A stretch of 64,000 bases of DNA from an uncultured Alloprevotella sp. Lineage in GTDB: Bacteria > Bacteroidota > Bacteroidia > Bacteroidales > Bacteroidaceae. Position 1 is the first letter of the stretch; every line of letters starts with the position of its first letter. Positions 52,869 through 61,649 of this stretch are shown here, one piece after another. Position numbers and translations under genes: made by a program. The stretch spans positions 62,001 through 126,000 of the forward strand of contig CALUOQ010000004.1 of the NCBI GenBank assembly GCA_944322325.1, in the 5' to 3' direction. A model generated the notes under the pieces. That model saw only the letters and a list, made by a program, of their open reading frames with translations, was not told where the DNA came from and did no database searches.

Positions 52869-55133
52869 ATGCAGCGACCCTCATTTACGTTACCTGCGGT
52901 GGCCAAACGCATTGCATTTTCTCTCACCTACGTGCTCGTCGCCGTCATGGCGGCAGCTACCTTCATCGAAAAGCCGCTCGGCCATGCCGCCCTCGCCGAC
53001 CATGTCTACGGAGCGTGGTGGTTCGCCGTCCTTTGGGCCGCGCTGGCCGTCAGTGCGCTGCTTTTCTTCCTGAGCCGGCGGCGTCCGCTCCACTCCGTGG
53101 TGCTCCACCTCTCCTTCGTCGTCATCCTGCTGGGCGCCCTCACCACGTCGCTCACCGCCACCCGGGGCCAGCTCCACCTGCGCGTGGGGCAGTCGGCTCG
53201 CAGCTTCCAGCTCGACGGGCCCGGTGCGCCGCGCTACGCCGCGCTCCCGGCCACGGTGGAACTCACTGACTTCGACGTGGTGCGCCACGCCGGCACGCAG
53301 GCCCCGGCCGACTACGTCAGCCACCTCACCGTCCGCTACGCCGACGGCCGCGCCGAGCGTGCCGCCGTCTCCATGAACAAGGTCTACCGCTGCGGCCCGG
53401 CCCGCCTGTACCAGATGTCGTACGACGCCGACGGCCGCGGCAGCTACCTGCAAGTGGGCGTCGACCGCTGGGGCCGGCCCCTCACGTACGCCGGCTACGC
53501 CCTGCTCCTCGTCGGTCTGGTCTGGATGCTCCTTGCCCCGCGCGGCAAGTTCCGCACCCTGCTGCGCCATCCTCTGCTGCGGCGCGGCCTGCCGGGCCTC
53601 GCCCTGCTGCTCACGGGCACCGCCACGACGCTGGCCGCCCCCACCCTGCCCGCCGGCGAGGCCGAGCGGTTCGGCCGCCTGCTCGTCGTCTACGGCGACC
53701 GTGTGTGCCCCGTCCAGACGCTGGCGCGCGACTTCACGGCCAAACTCCACGGCGGTCCCCGCTACGCCGGCTACTCGGCCGAACAGGTGCTGCTGGGCTG
53801 GCTGTTCTGGGACAGCGAGTGGAGCCACGAACCTTTCGTCCGGGTGAAGAGTGCCGAACTGCGGCGCGCGTTGCAGCTTCCGGCCTACGCGGCGTTCAGC
53901 GACTTTTTTTCGCCGACGGCGGGCTACCGCCTCGCCCCCTACGTCGAGGCGTACTGGCAGGGACGCCGCGACGCCCTGACCAAGGCCGCGGCCGACCTCG
54001 ACGACCGGCTGCAACTGCTCGTCGGCCTGCGCCAGGGCCTGACGCTGCGCATGTTCCCCCTGACCGATGCGGACGGCATCCTCCACTGGTACGCCCCAAC
54101 CGAGTCGCTGCCCGCCACGGCGGACACGCTGCACCGCGCCTTCGTCGGCCGCGTCTTCAACGAGCTCTACGCCAGCGCCTTGTCCGGCGACCACGGCCGC
54201 ACGGACCGGCTGCTGGCCGCCATTGACACCTTCCAGCAACGGGGCGGCGGCGCCTCGTTGCCCACGCCGCGCGCCTTACGGGCCGAGCGGACATACAACG
54301 CCCTACAGCTGCCCGTCTGGCTGTCGCGCACGAACCTGACGCTGGGCCTGCTCTCACTCGGCGCGCTCGTCGTCGCCCTGGTGCGGCGGCGCGGCCTGCC
54401 CCACGGCCGGGCAGTCCACCGCACCGGCGTGGCGTTGCAGGCCGCGGGCTTCGCAGCCCTCACGTTCTACCTCGCCCTGCGCATGGAGGTCAGTGGGCGC
54501 ATCCCCTTGGGCAACGGCTACGAAACGATGCTCGCCCTGGCGTGGCTCACGCTGCTGTTCGCCCTGCTGCTGGTGCGGCGGTTGCGGCTGCTGATGCCCT
54601 TCGGCTTCCTGCTGTCGGGCTTTTTCCTGCTCGTCTCGTCGCTGAGCCAGATGAACCCGCAGATCACGCCGCTCGTACCGGTGCTCAGTTCGCCGCTGCT
54701 CAGCGTCCACGTGTCGCTCGTCATGGCGGCCTACGCGCTGCTGGCGTTCACGTTCCTCACGGCCGTCACGGCCCTGACGCTCGTGGCGGCACGGGGCGGC
54801 ACGCGGGCTCTCGGCGTCGCCGACCAGACGGAGGCCCTCAGGCGCGTGTCCCAGCTGTTCCTGCTGCCGGGGCTGGCCTTTCTGGGCGCGGGCATCTTCG
54901 TCGGCGCCGTCTGGGCGGACCAGTCGTGGGGCCGCTACTGGGGCTGGGACCCCAAGGAAGTCTGGGCGCTCATCTCCTTCCTCATCTACGCCGTCGCCGC
55001 GCACGACGGCTCGCTGCGCCCCCTCAGGCGTCCCGTCGTCTACCACGCTTACATGATACTGGCTTTCCTCAGCGTCGTCATGACGTACTGGGGCGTCAAC
55101 TACTTCCTGGGCGGGCTGCACAGCTACGCCTGA
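52869..55133 (+). CDS. Cytochrome c biogenesis protein CcsBA (ResB-CcsA fusion)
   Basis: 754 residues, system II cytochrome c synthase. The N-terminal ResB/CcsB part has helices near residues 15-35 and 45-70 with HSVVLHLSFVVILLG, then a periplasmic domain. The C-terminal CcsA part has LPLGNGYETM-type and HVSLVMAAYALLAF helices and the haem-handling tryptophan motif WGRYWGWDPKEVWALI, followed by RPVVYHAYMILAF. The single polypeptide carries both halves, as in Bacteroidota and Epsilonproteobacteria. It would attach haem to the CxxCH sites of the DUF1111 protein encoded upstream and to other c cytochromes. feoAB follows after 30 nt. Confidence 0.92.
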   Translation: MQRPSFTLPAVAKRIAFSLTYVLVAVMAAATFIEKPLGHAALADHVYGAWWFAVLWAALAVSALLFFLSRRRPLHSVVLHLSFVVILLGALTTSLTATRGQLHLRVGQSARSFQLDGPGAPRYAALPATVELTDFDVVRHAGTQAPADYVSHLTVRYADGRAERAAVSMNKVYRCGPARLYQMSYDADGRGSYLQVGVDRWGRPLTYAGYALLLVGLVWMLLAPRGKFRTLLRHPLLRRGLPGLALLLTGTATTLAAPTLPAGEAERFGRLLVVYGDRVCPVQTLARDFTAKLHGGPRYAGYSAEQVLLGWLFWDSEWSHEPFVRVKSAELRRALQLPAYAAFSDFFSPTAGYRLAPYVEAYWQGRRDALTKAAADLDDRLQLLVGLRQGLTLRMFPLTDADGILHWYAPTESLPATADTLHRAFVGRVFNELYASALSGDHGRTDRLLAAIDTFQQRGGGASLPTPRALRAERTYNALQLPVWLSRTNLTLGLLSLGALVVALVRRRGLPHGRAVHRTGVALQAAGFAALTFYLALRMEVSGRIPLGNGYETMLALAWLTLLFALLLVRRLRLLMPFGFLLSGFFLLVSSLSQMNPQITPLVPVLSSPLLSVHVSLVMAAYALLAFTFLTAVTALTLVAARGGTRALGVADQTEALRRVSQLFLLPGLAFLGAGIFVGAVWADQSWGRYWGWDPKEVWALISFLIYAVAAHDGSLRPLRRPVVYHAYMILAFLSVVMTYWGVNYFLGGLHSYA

Positions 55134-55163
55134 CCCTCTCACCCTAACGAACCAACAATCCCA

Positions 55164-57572
55164 ATGCGACTATCAGAACTCAAAACCGGCGAACGCGGAG
55201 TCATCGCCAAGGTACACGGCCACGGAGGCTTCCGCCAGCGCATCGTAGAGATGGGCTTCATCAAGGGCAAGACCGTGAGCGTCGTGCTCAACGCCCCGCT
55301 CAAGGACCCCATCGAGTACGAAATCATCGGCTACAAAATCTCGCTTCGCCGCGAGGAAGCCAACCTCGTCGACGTCATTAGCGAACGCGAGGCGCAGGAG
55401 GCGGCAGCCGCCACCGGCGCCGAGCAGCTACAGGCCCTCCGCCCCGACGAGAACGACAAACGCGAGGCGCAGCAACACCTCGAGGCCGCCATGGCGCACA
55501 TGGCCGCCGAGCGGAGCCGCACCATCAACGTGGCGCTCGTGGGCAACCCCAACTGCGGCAAGACGTCGCTCTTCAACATCGCCTCGGGCAGCCACGAACA
55601 CGTGGGCAACTACAGCGGCGTCACCGTCGACGCCCGCGAGGGCCACTTCAGCTTCGGCGGCTACGAGTTCCGCCTCGTCGACCTGCCCGGCACCTATTCC
55701 CTCTCGGCCTACAGCCCCGAGGAGCGCTACGTGCGCCGGCAGCTCATCGAGGAGACGCCCGACGTGGTGCTCAACGTCATCGACACGTCGAACCTGGAGC
55801 GCAACCTCTACCTCACGACGCAGCTCATCGACATGAATCTGCCGATGGTCGTGGCGCTGAACATGTATGACGAAGTCGAAAAGCGCGGAGACCGGCTCGA
55901 CTACGCTACGCTCGGCAAACTGCTCGGCACGACGATGGTCCCCACCGTGTCGCGCAGCGGCAAGGGCATAGACCAGCTCTTCGAGACGATTATCGGCGTC
56001 TACGAGAACCGCTCGCCCGAGCTGGCCCGCCATATCCACGTGAACCACGGCGCCGAGCTCGAGCAGAGCATCGACCGCGTGAAGCTGGCATTCCAGAAGA
56101 ACAGTCACATCCGCTACAAGTACTCGACGCGCTACCTGGCCATCAAGTTTCTCGAGAACGACAAGGAGATCGAGGCCATCGTCGACGAGCTACCCAACCG
56201 CGACGAGCTCATCGCCACGCGCTACGCCGAGCAGCAGCGCATCAGGGACGTATTCCACGAAGGCTGCGAGTCGGCCCTCGTTGACGCCAAATACGGCTTC
56301 ATACAGGGCGCCCTGAAGGAGACGTACGTGCCCCACGTCGCGCCGGCGGGCAAGAAGAACGCCACGGCGCGCATCGACGCCGTCGTGACGCACCGCTGGC
56401 TGGGTTTCCCGCTGTTTTTCGTGTTGCTCTACCTGATGTTCGAGGGTACGTTCATCCTGGGCGACTACCCCATGCAGGGCATCGAGTGGCTCGTGGAGCA
56501 GCTGGGCGCCTTCGTGGCCACCAACATGGCCGACGGGCCGCTGAAAGACATGATTGTCGACGGCATCATCGGCGGCGTGGGCAGCGTCATCGTTTTCCTG
56601 CCCAACATCCTGATACTCTACCTGTTCATCTCGCTGCTCGAGGACTCCGGCTACATGGCCCGGGCCGCCTTCATCATGGACAAGGTGATGCACAAGATGG
56701 GGCTGCACGGCAAGTCGTTCATCCCGATGATAATGGGCTTCGGCTGCAACGTGCCCGCCGTCATGGCCACGCGCACCATCGAGAACCCCAAGAGCCGTCT
56801 GGTCACGATGCTCGTCACGCCGCTCATGTCGTGCTCGGCGCGCCTGCCCATCTACATCATCTTCATCGGCGCCTTCTTCCCCGACCACGCGAGCCTCGTC
56901 ATGCTCGGCCTCTACGCCCTCGGCATCGTGCTGGCCGTGGTCATGGCCAGCCTGTTCAGCCGTTTCATCATGAAGGGCCAGGACTTGCCTTTCGTCATGG
57001 AGCTGCCCCCCTACCGGGTGCCGACGGCCAAGTCCGTCGCCCGCCACACCTGGGAGAAAGGCCGCCAGTACCTCCGCAAGATGGGAGGCATCATCCTGGT
57101 CTGCTCCATCATCATCTGGTTCCTCGGTTACTACCCCGACCACGACAGCTACGCCACCCGCGCCCAGCAGCAGGAACAGTCGTACATCGGCCACGTAGGC
57201 CGCGCCATCGAGCCCGTCGTCCGTCCGCTCGGCTTCGACTGGAAAATGAGCATAGGCATCGTGGCGGGCGTCGGGGCCAAGGAGCTGGTCGTCAGCACCC
57301 TCGGCGTCATCTACAGCGGCGACGACTACGACGAGGGCAACACCGAGGAGGAGACACGCCTGCAGCAGGCCCTGGCCCAGAGCACACCGCCCGCCGCGGC
57401 GCTGGCCTACATGGTGTTCTGCCTCGTCTACTTCCCCTGCATCGCCACTATCGCCGCCATCAAGAACGAGAGCGGCCGATGGCGCTGGGCCCTGTTCGCG
57501 GCCGGCTACACGACGGCGCTGGCCTGGGTCGTGGCCTTCGCCACGTACCGCGTCGCCCTGCTCCTCCTCTGA
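55164..57572 (+). CDS. feoB: Ferrous iron transporter FeoAB fusion
   Basis: 802 residues. Residues 1-75 are a FeoA SH3-like domain (MRLSELKTGERGVIAKV, QRIVEMGFIKGKTV). After a linker, the FeoB GTPase domain starts with GNPNCGKTSLFN (G1), YSGVTVD (G2), DLPGTYSL (G3) and NMYDE (G4-like). From about 410 the membrane domain follows, with two Gate-type segments including GFGCNVPAVMATRTIEN and a C-terminal FCLVYFPCIATIAAI. It brings Fe2+ across the inner membrane under anaerobic conditions. In Bacteroidota, FeoA is commonly fused to FeoB. It begins 30 nt after ccsBA, so iron and haem genes may share a transcript. The FMN/C-rich FeoC is not seen. Confidence 0.95.
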   Translation: MRLSELKTGERGVIAKVHGHGGFRQRIVEMGFIKGKTVSVVLNAPLKDPIEYEIIGYKISLRREEANLVDVISEREAQEAAAATGAEQLQALRPDENDKREAQQHLEAAMAHMAAERSRTINVALVGNPNCGKTSLFNIASGSHEHVGNYSGVTVDAREGHFSFGGYEFRLVDLPGTYSLSAYSPEERYVRRQLIEETPDVVLNVIDTSNLERNLYLTTQLIDMNLPMVVALNMYDEVEKRGDRLDYATLGKLLGTTMVPTVSRSGKGIDQLFETIIGVYENRSPELARHIHVNHGAELEQSIDRVKLAFQKNSHIRYKYSTRYLAIKFLENDKEIEAIVDELPNRDELIATRYAEQQRIRDVFHEGCESALVDAKYGFIQGALKETYVPHVAPAGKKNATARIDAVVTHRWLGFPLFFVLLYLMFEGTFILGDYPMQGIEWLVEQLGAFVATNMADGPLKDMIVDGIIGGVGSVIVFLPNILILYLFISLLEDSGYMARAAFIMDKVMHKMGLHGKSFIPMIMGFGCNVPAVMATRTIENPKSRLVTMLVTPLMSCSARLPIYIIFIGAFFPDHASLVMLGLYALGIVLAVVMASLFSRFIMKGQDLPFVMELPPYRVPTAKSVARHTWEKGRQYLRKMGGIILVCSIIIWFLGYYPDHDSYATRAQQQEQSYIGHVGRAIEPVVRPLGFDWKMSIGIVAGVGAKELVVSTLGVIYSGDDYDEGNTEEETRLQQALAQSTPPAAALAYMVFCLVYFPCIATIAAIKNESGRWRWALFAAGYTTALAWVVAFATYRVALLLL

Positions 57573-57630
57573 GCCGACAAGGCGCCGCACCCCGCGTCAG
57601 CCACGCCGCAGAGGCACGGCGACAGAAAAC

Positions 57631-57693
57631 ACAAGTACTACGACAGAAATTCCTGGGACTACGACAGGATTTTCTGTCGTAGTACTTGTATGC
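57631..57693 (+). repeat. 21-nt repeat array, locus 8 (three units)
   Basis: Units at 57631-57651, 57652-57672 and 57673-57693. Unit 1 begins ACAAGTACTACGACAG and unit 3 is inverted, ending GTAGTACTTGT. The arms 57631-57655 and 57665-57689 pair over 25 bp with one mismatch. It lies after feoAB and before the Pho-box-like repeat. Confidence 0.88.
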
Positions 57694-57721
57694 GGGCAGT
57701 CGGCGCCGACGCCGACGCCGG

Positions 57722-57754
57722 GTTTGTAACCGTTTTGTAACCGTTTTGCAACAG
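57722..57754 (+). promoter_or_regulatory. Pho-box-like triple direct repeat
   Basis: Three near-copies with an exact 11-nt period: GTTTGTAACC, GTTTTGTAACC and GTTTTGCAAC, with their central G at 57726, 57737 and 57748. An 11-nt period is the layout of PhoB/PhoP boxes in other bacteria. It lies 70-100 nt upstream of a phosphate-transporter gene; a weak -7-like GAACTTTG is at 57774-57781. Confidence 0.6.
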
Positions 57755-57823
57755 TTCCCACACGTTATTGGCGGAACTTTGCAGGCAAAATAAAACGTAA
57801 CTCTTACTTAACAACTCTCTCCC

Positions 57824-60067
57824 ATGGAAATGCTTTATCTGGGCATCGTCGTGTTCCTCTTCATGCTGGCCGTGTTCGACCTGCTTGTCGGTGTGAGCAA
57901 CGATGCGGTCAACTTTCTCAACTCGGCCGTCGGGGCCAAGGTGGCGACGTTCCGCACGATTGTCATTGTGGCGTCGCTGGGCGTGTTCGCCGGCGCAACG
58001 ATGAGCAACGGCATGATGGACATCGCGCGTCACGGCATATTCCAGCCGACGTATTTCAGCTTCTACGAACTGATGTGCATCTTCCTGGCCGTGATGGTGA
58101 CGGACGTCATCCTGCTCGACATTTTCAACACGCTGGGTATGCCTACGTCGACGACGGTTTCCATGGTGTTCGAACTGCTGGGCGGTACGTTCATCCTGGC
58201 CGTCCTTAAGATAGCGGCCGACGAGACCGGGCTGCTGGGCTTCGGCACGCTGCTGAACACGGACAAGGCGCTGTCCGTCATACTGGGCATCTTCCTGTCG
58301 GTGGCCATCGCGTTCATCGTCGGTACGGTCGTACAGTACATCTCGCGCCTCGTCTTCACGTTCAACTACACCCGCCACCTGAAGTGGACCATCGGCATCT
58401 TCGGCGGCATCGCCACGACGTCGCTCGCTTACTTCATCCTCATCAAGGGCGTGGAGAGCGCGCCCTTCATTCAGCCGGAGCAGATTGCCTGGGTGCACGC
58501 GCACACCGAGTGGCTCGTGCTGGCCTGTTTCGTGGGCTTCACACTGCTGATGCAGGTGCTCCACTGGTGCGGCGTCAATGTGTTCAAGGTCATCGTGCTG
58601 CTCGGCACGTTCGCCCTGGCGCTGGCCTTTGCGGGCAACGACCTGGTGAACTTCATCGGCGTGCCCCTCGCCGGCTACTCGTCGTACCTCGACTTCACGG
58701 CCCACGCCGGCGGTGCGGACCCGAAATCGTTCATGATGGCCTCGCTCGAGGCCCCTGCCCGGACGCCGTTCGTCTTCCTGCTGCTGGCCGGCCTCATCAT
58801 GGTCTACGCGCTGGCCACGTCGAAGAAGGCACACAACGTCATCAAGACGTCCGTCGACCTGTCGCGACAGGAAGAGGGCGAGGAGATGTTCGGCTCGTCG
58901 GCCATGGCACGCCTCATCGTGCGCCACGCCACGAACGTCGGCGAGTGGGTCGTGCGCTACACGCCCAAGTCGTGGCTGCGCTGGATCGACACGCGCTTCA
59001 ACAAGGACGACCTCATCATGGCCGACGGCGCCGCCTTCGACCTGGTGCGCGCCTCGGTGAACCTCGTGCTGGCCGGCCTGCTCATCATCTTCGGCACAAG
59101 CATGAAGCTGCCGCTATCGACAACGTACATCACCTTTATCGTGGCGATGGGTACGTCGCTGGCCGACCGCGCCTGGAGCCGTGAAAGTGCCGTTTACCGC
59201 ATCACGGGCGTCCTCTCCGTCATCGGCGGATGGTTCATCACGGCTTTCGTCGCCTTCATCGTCTGCGCCCTTGTCACGCTCGCCATGTACCTGTTCGGCG
59301 CCGTAGCCATGGTGCTGCTCACCGTCCTGGCCGTCGTGCTGCTGGTGCGCAGCAACCTCTCCTACAGCAAGAAACTGAAGGAGGAAAAGAAGGACTCGCT
59401 CTTCCACCGCATCGTCACGACCAAGGACAAGGCCGAGGTATGGACCCTGCTCAAGCAACACGTCACCGCCAACCAGGTGAAGCAGCTCGAGGAAAGCATG
59501 ACCGAATACGACGGGATAGTGGACGGCATCGTCGGGCAGAACCTGCGCCTGCTGCGCCGCACGCTCAAACAAATCGGCCGGCAGAAAGAGGACATCCGCA
59601 AGAACCGCCAGCTCGAAATGGTCGGCCTCAGGCGCATCGACCACGCCGTGGCCATCGAGCACAACACCTGGTTCCACCTCTCGACCAACGCCGCGCAGCA
59701 AATCATGTACTGCCTGCGACGCATGGCCGACCCCTGCAAGGAGCACGTCGACAACAACTTCACGCCCCTGCCGCCCGAATACTGCCACTCGCTACAGATT
59801 GTCCGCGCCCAAGTCGACGCCTACCTGCGCCGCGCCGAGACCCTCATCCGCCAGCAACGCTTCGACGACGTCGAGCTCTACCTCAGCGAGGTGGAGGACT
59901 ACAAAGGCACCCTCTCCGCCCTGCGCAAGGAGCTGTTCGACCAGATGCAGGACGAACAGACCAACCTGCGGACCTCGCTCGTGTACCTCAACATACTTCA
60001 GGAGTCGCAGGAAATGCTCAGCAGCCTGCGCCACCTGGTACGCGGTTCCTACAAATTTGTCCATTAA
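57824..60067 (+). CDS. Inorganic phosphate transporter (PiT family) with C-terminal PhoU-like domain
   Basis: 747 residues. Low-affinity type phosphate-cation symporter. The N-terminal PiT half has GVSNDAVNFLNSAVGAKVA, the first signature, GMPTSTTVSMVFELLGG, and the second signature GNDLVNFIGVPLAGY. About ten helices run to residue 530. The C-terminal 200 residues are helical and charged, like PhoU/DUF47, with segments VKQLEESMTEYDGIVDG and RRAETLIRQQRFDDVELYL. Fusions of PiT with a PhoU-like tail are known in Bacteroidota. It begins the phosphate operon; the porin gene follows after 14 nt. Confidence 0.9.
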   Translation: MEMLYLGIVVFLFMLAVFDLLVGVSNDAVNFLNSAVGAKVATFRTIVIVASLGVFAGATMSNGMMDIARHGIFQPTYFSFYELMCIFLAVMVTDVILLDIFNTLGMPTSTTVSMVFELLGGTFILAVLKIAADETGLLGFGTLLNTDKALSVILGIFLSVAIAFIVGTVVQYISRLVFTFNYTRHLKWTIGIFGGIATTSLAYFILIKGVESAPFIQPEQIAWVHAHTEWLVLACFVGFTLLMQVLHWCGVNVFKVIVLLGTFALALAFAGNDLVNFIGVPLAGYSSYLDFTAHAGGADPKSFMMASLEAPARTPFVFLLLAGLIMVYALATSKKAHNVIKTSVDLSRQEEGEEMFGSSAMARLIVRHATNVGEWVVRYTPKSWLRWIDTRFNKDDLIMADGAAFDLVRASVNLVLAGLLIIFGTSMKLPLSTTYITFIVAMGTSLADRAWSRESAVYRITGVLSVIGGWFITAFVAFIVCALVTLAMYLFGAVAMVLLTVLAVVLLVRSNLSYSKKLKEEKKDSLFHRIVTTKDKAEVWTLLKQHVTANQVKQLEESMTEYDGIVDGIVGQNLRLLRRTLKQIGRQKEDIRKNRQLEMVGLRRIDHAVAIEHNTWFHLSTNAAQQIMYCLRRMADPCKEHVDNNFTPLPPEYCHSLQIVRAQVDAYLRRAETLIRQQRFDDVELYLSEVEDYKGTLSALRKELFDQMQDEQTNLRTSLVYLNILQESQEMLSSLRHLVRGSYKFVH

Positions 60068-60081
60068 CCCCCGATTCCCGC

Positions 60082-61101
60082 ATGAAACGAACGCTCACAC
60101 TGCTCACCGCCGCCCTCCTCGCCGGAGCCGGACACGCAGCCGACAGCACAGCGCTCCGGAAAATCAAGGAATACCTGCCCGAAATCCACGGCACCATCCG
60201 CGGCAAGTACGAGTACCAGCCCCAAATCAACGCCGGCCGCTTCCAGGTACGCAACGCACGCTTCAGCCTCTCGGGCAACGTGACCCGCTATACCGAGTAC
60301 AAGGCCGAGATTGACCTCTCGGAGGAAGGGAAAATCAAAATGAAGGATGCCTTTGCCCGGCTCAAGCCCGTGGACTGGGGCTCCATTACGATGGGACAGA
60401 TGCGCGTGCCCTTCACCATCGACGCCCACCGGTCGCCTCACTCCCAGTATTTCGCCAACCGTTCGTTCATTGCCAAGCAAGTAGGCGACGTGCGCGATGT
60501 CGGTGCCACCCTTGCCTACACACCGAAAAATCTGCCCCTCGTCGTCGAAGCGGGCATATTCAACGGCTCAGGACTCGCCGAACAGCAGTCTTGGCACAAG
60601 GAGGTGAACTACTCGGCCAAGGTGCAGGTATTCCCCCTCAAGGTGTGGAACATCACGCTCAGCGTACAGAAAATCAAACCCGCCGGCACGACCACCCACA
60701 TGTTCGACATCGGGAGCTACGTGGAGTGGGGACGCTGGCACATCGAGGCCGAATACCTCTACAAGCACTACGCCCGCGACGCCTTCAGCGACGTCAACGC
60801 CTTCAACGCGTTCGTCAACTACGACATCCCCACCCGCGGCTTCTTCCACAAGGTATCGCTCCTGGCGCGCTACGACATGATGGACGACCACTGGGATGGT
60901 CTGACCCTCGACGACAACGGTCGCGCCGTCACGACGGACTACGCCCGCCAGCGCATCACCGGCGGCGTCACCCTCAGCATCGACAAACCCTTCCTATCGG
61001 ACATCCGCCTGAACTACGAGAAGTACTTTTACCGCGACGGCGGCGTCCCCCTCGAGAGCGAGCAGGACAAGCTCTGCCTCGAACTGATGGTGCGCTTCTG
61101 A
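60082..61101 (+). CDS. Phosphate-selective porin (OprO/OprP-like)
   Basis: 339 residues. A signal peptide (LLTAALLAGAGHA) precedes a barrel with strands of alternating pattern: HGTIRGKYEYQPQINAGRFQV, YKAEIDLSEEGKIKMKDAF, SITMGQMRVPFTID and LELMVRF at the end, a normal terminal aromatic. This matches the OprO/OprP porin family, which passes phosphate through the outer membrane. It lies 14 nt after the PiT-PhoU gene, so the two proteins would move phosphate across both membranes. I start at ATG 60082; the longer upstream open frame is a shadow. Confidence 0.88.
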   Translation: MKRTLTLLTAALLAGAGHAADSTALRKIKEYLPEIHGTIRGKYEYQPQINAGRFQVRNARFSLSGNVTRYTEYKAEIDLSEEGKIKMKDAFARLKPVDWGSITMGQMRVPFTIDAHRSPHSQYFANRSFIAKQVGDVRDVGATLAYTPKNLPLVVEAGIFNGSGLAEQQSWHKEVNYSAKVQVFPLKVWNITLSVQKIKPAGTTTHMFDIGSYVEWGRWHIEAEYLYKHYARDAFSDVNAFNAFVNYDIPTRGFFHKVSLLARYDMMDDHWDGLTLDDNGRAVTTDYARQRITGGVTLSIDKPFLSDIRLNYEKYFYRDGGVPLESEQDKLCLELMVRF

Positions 61102-61132
61102 CCGCCCCGCCACTCACCCCTTAACGCACATC

Positions 61133-61173
61133 CCGCCGCCTCCCGACTCCCTCAGCAGTCCGGGAGGCGGCGG
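61133..61173 (+). terminator. Hairpin after the phosphate porin gene
   Basis: CCGCCGCCTCCCG (61133-61145) pairs perfectly with CGGGAGGCGGCGG (61161-61173), with a short extra ACT/AGT pairing in the loop. A weak GTTT follows. It likely ends the phosphate operon and marks the edge of the AT-rich stretch. Confidence 0.6.
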
Positions 61174-61260
61174 CCGCGTTTGAAGAAAAGGACATCGATA
61201 TTTATTGCTATATTAAAAATAGGAACATCTGGTATATTATTCCCTAAAAGAAAGCTACCT

Positions 61261-61292
61261 TTTGCCCGATTCCCCGTCTTTCGCTATATTTG
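61261..61292 (+). promoter_or_regulatory. Promoter of the HicB-like gene
   Basis: TTTG at 61261-61264, a 20-nt spacer, then TATATTTG at 61285-61292, a complete Bacteroidota promoter. A second -7 match, TACTTTTG, is at 61309-61316. Confidence 0.65.
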
Positions 61293-61364
61293 CAACACTA
61301 ATTCTATCTACTTTTGTCCAAAAAGGAAAAAGTATTGCTGCGTGCAAGTGCGATTGACGGGGAT

Positions 61365-61649
61365 ATGACAGAGTACCACTTCTCTATCGAGTTCTACATA
61401 TTCCGGGAGGGGGAATTGTATATCGCCTATTGCCCGTCGCTGGACATTTCCACATGCGCCGAAACTTATAATGACGCCATCAGCAGCTTCTACGAGGCCT
61501 TCCAGCTATACATCGAATGCTGCGTGGAAAGCGGCACCCTGCACGACGACCTTGCGGAACATGGGTGGAAGTTCCAGAAAAAGAATCTCACCCCGCCGAA
61601 GTTCTCGGCATTGATGAAATCAGCAAACAGGACTTCCTTGCTGAGTTAG
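61365..61649 (+). CDS. HicB-like antitoxin-family protein, possibly truncated
   Basis: 94 residues from ATG 61365 (a TTG at 61314 would add 17). The body resembles HicB-like small proteins of Bacteroidota: YHFSIEFYIFREGELYIAYCPSLDIS, then YNDAISSFYEAFQLYIEC and LAEHGWKFQKKNLTPP. Relatives, as I recall them, continue past this point, while this frame stops soon after. The -1 frame continues from about 61600 to a TAA at 61659-61661 with a protein-like tail (DEISKQDFLAELESL), so a frameshift or natural truncation is possible. No HicA gene follows. It lies in an AT-rich stretch with different base composition, perhaps acquired. Confidence 0.55.
   Translation: MTEYHFSIEFYIFREGELYIAYCPSLDISTCAETYNDAISSFYEAFQLYIECCVESGTLHDDLAEHGWKFQKKNLTPPKFSALMKSANRTSLLS

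Noticed and set aside
246-57693. CRISPR array interpretation of the 21-nt repeats
   Set aside because: Units are contiguous with no unique spacers, each locus has only 3-5 units, most are partly inverted, and no cas genes are present.
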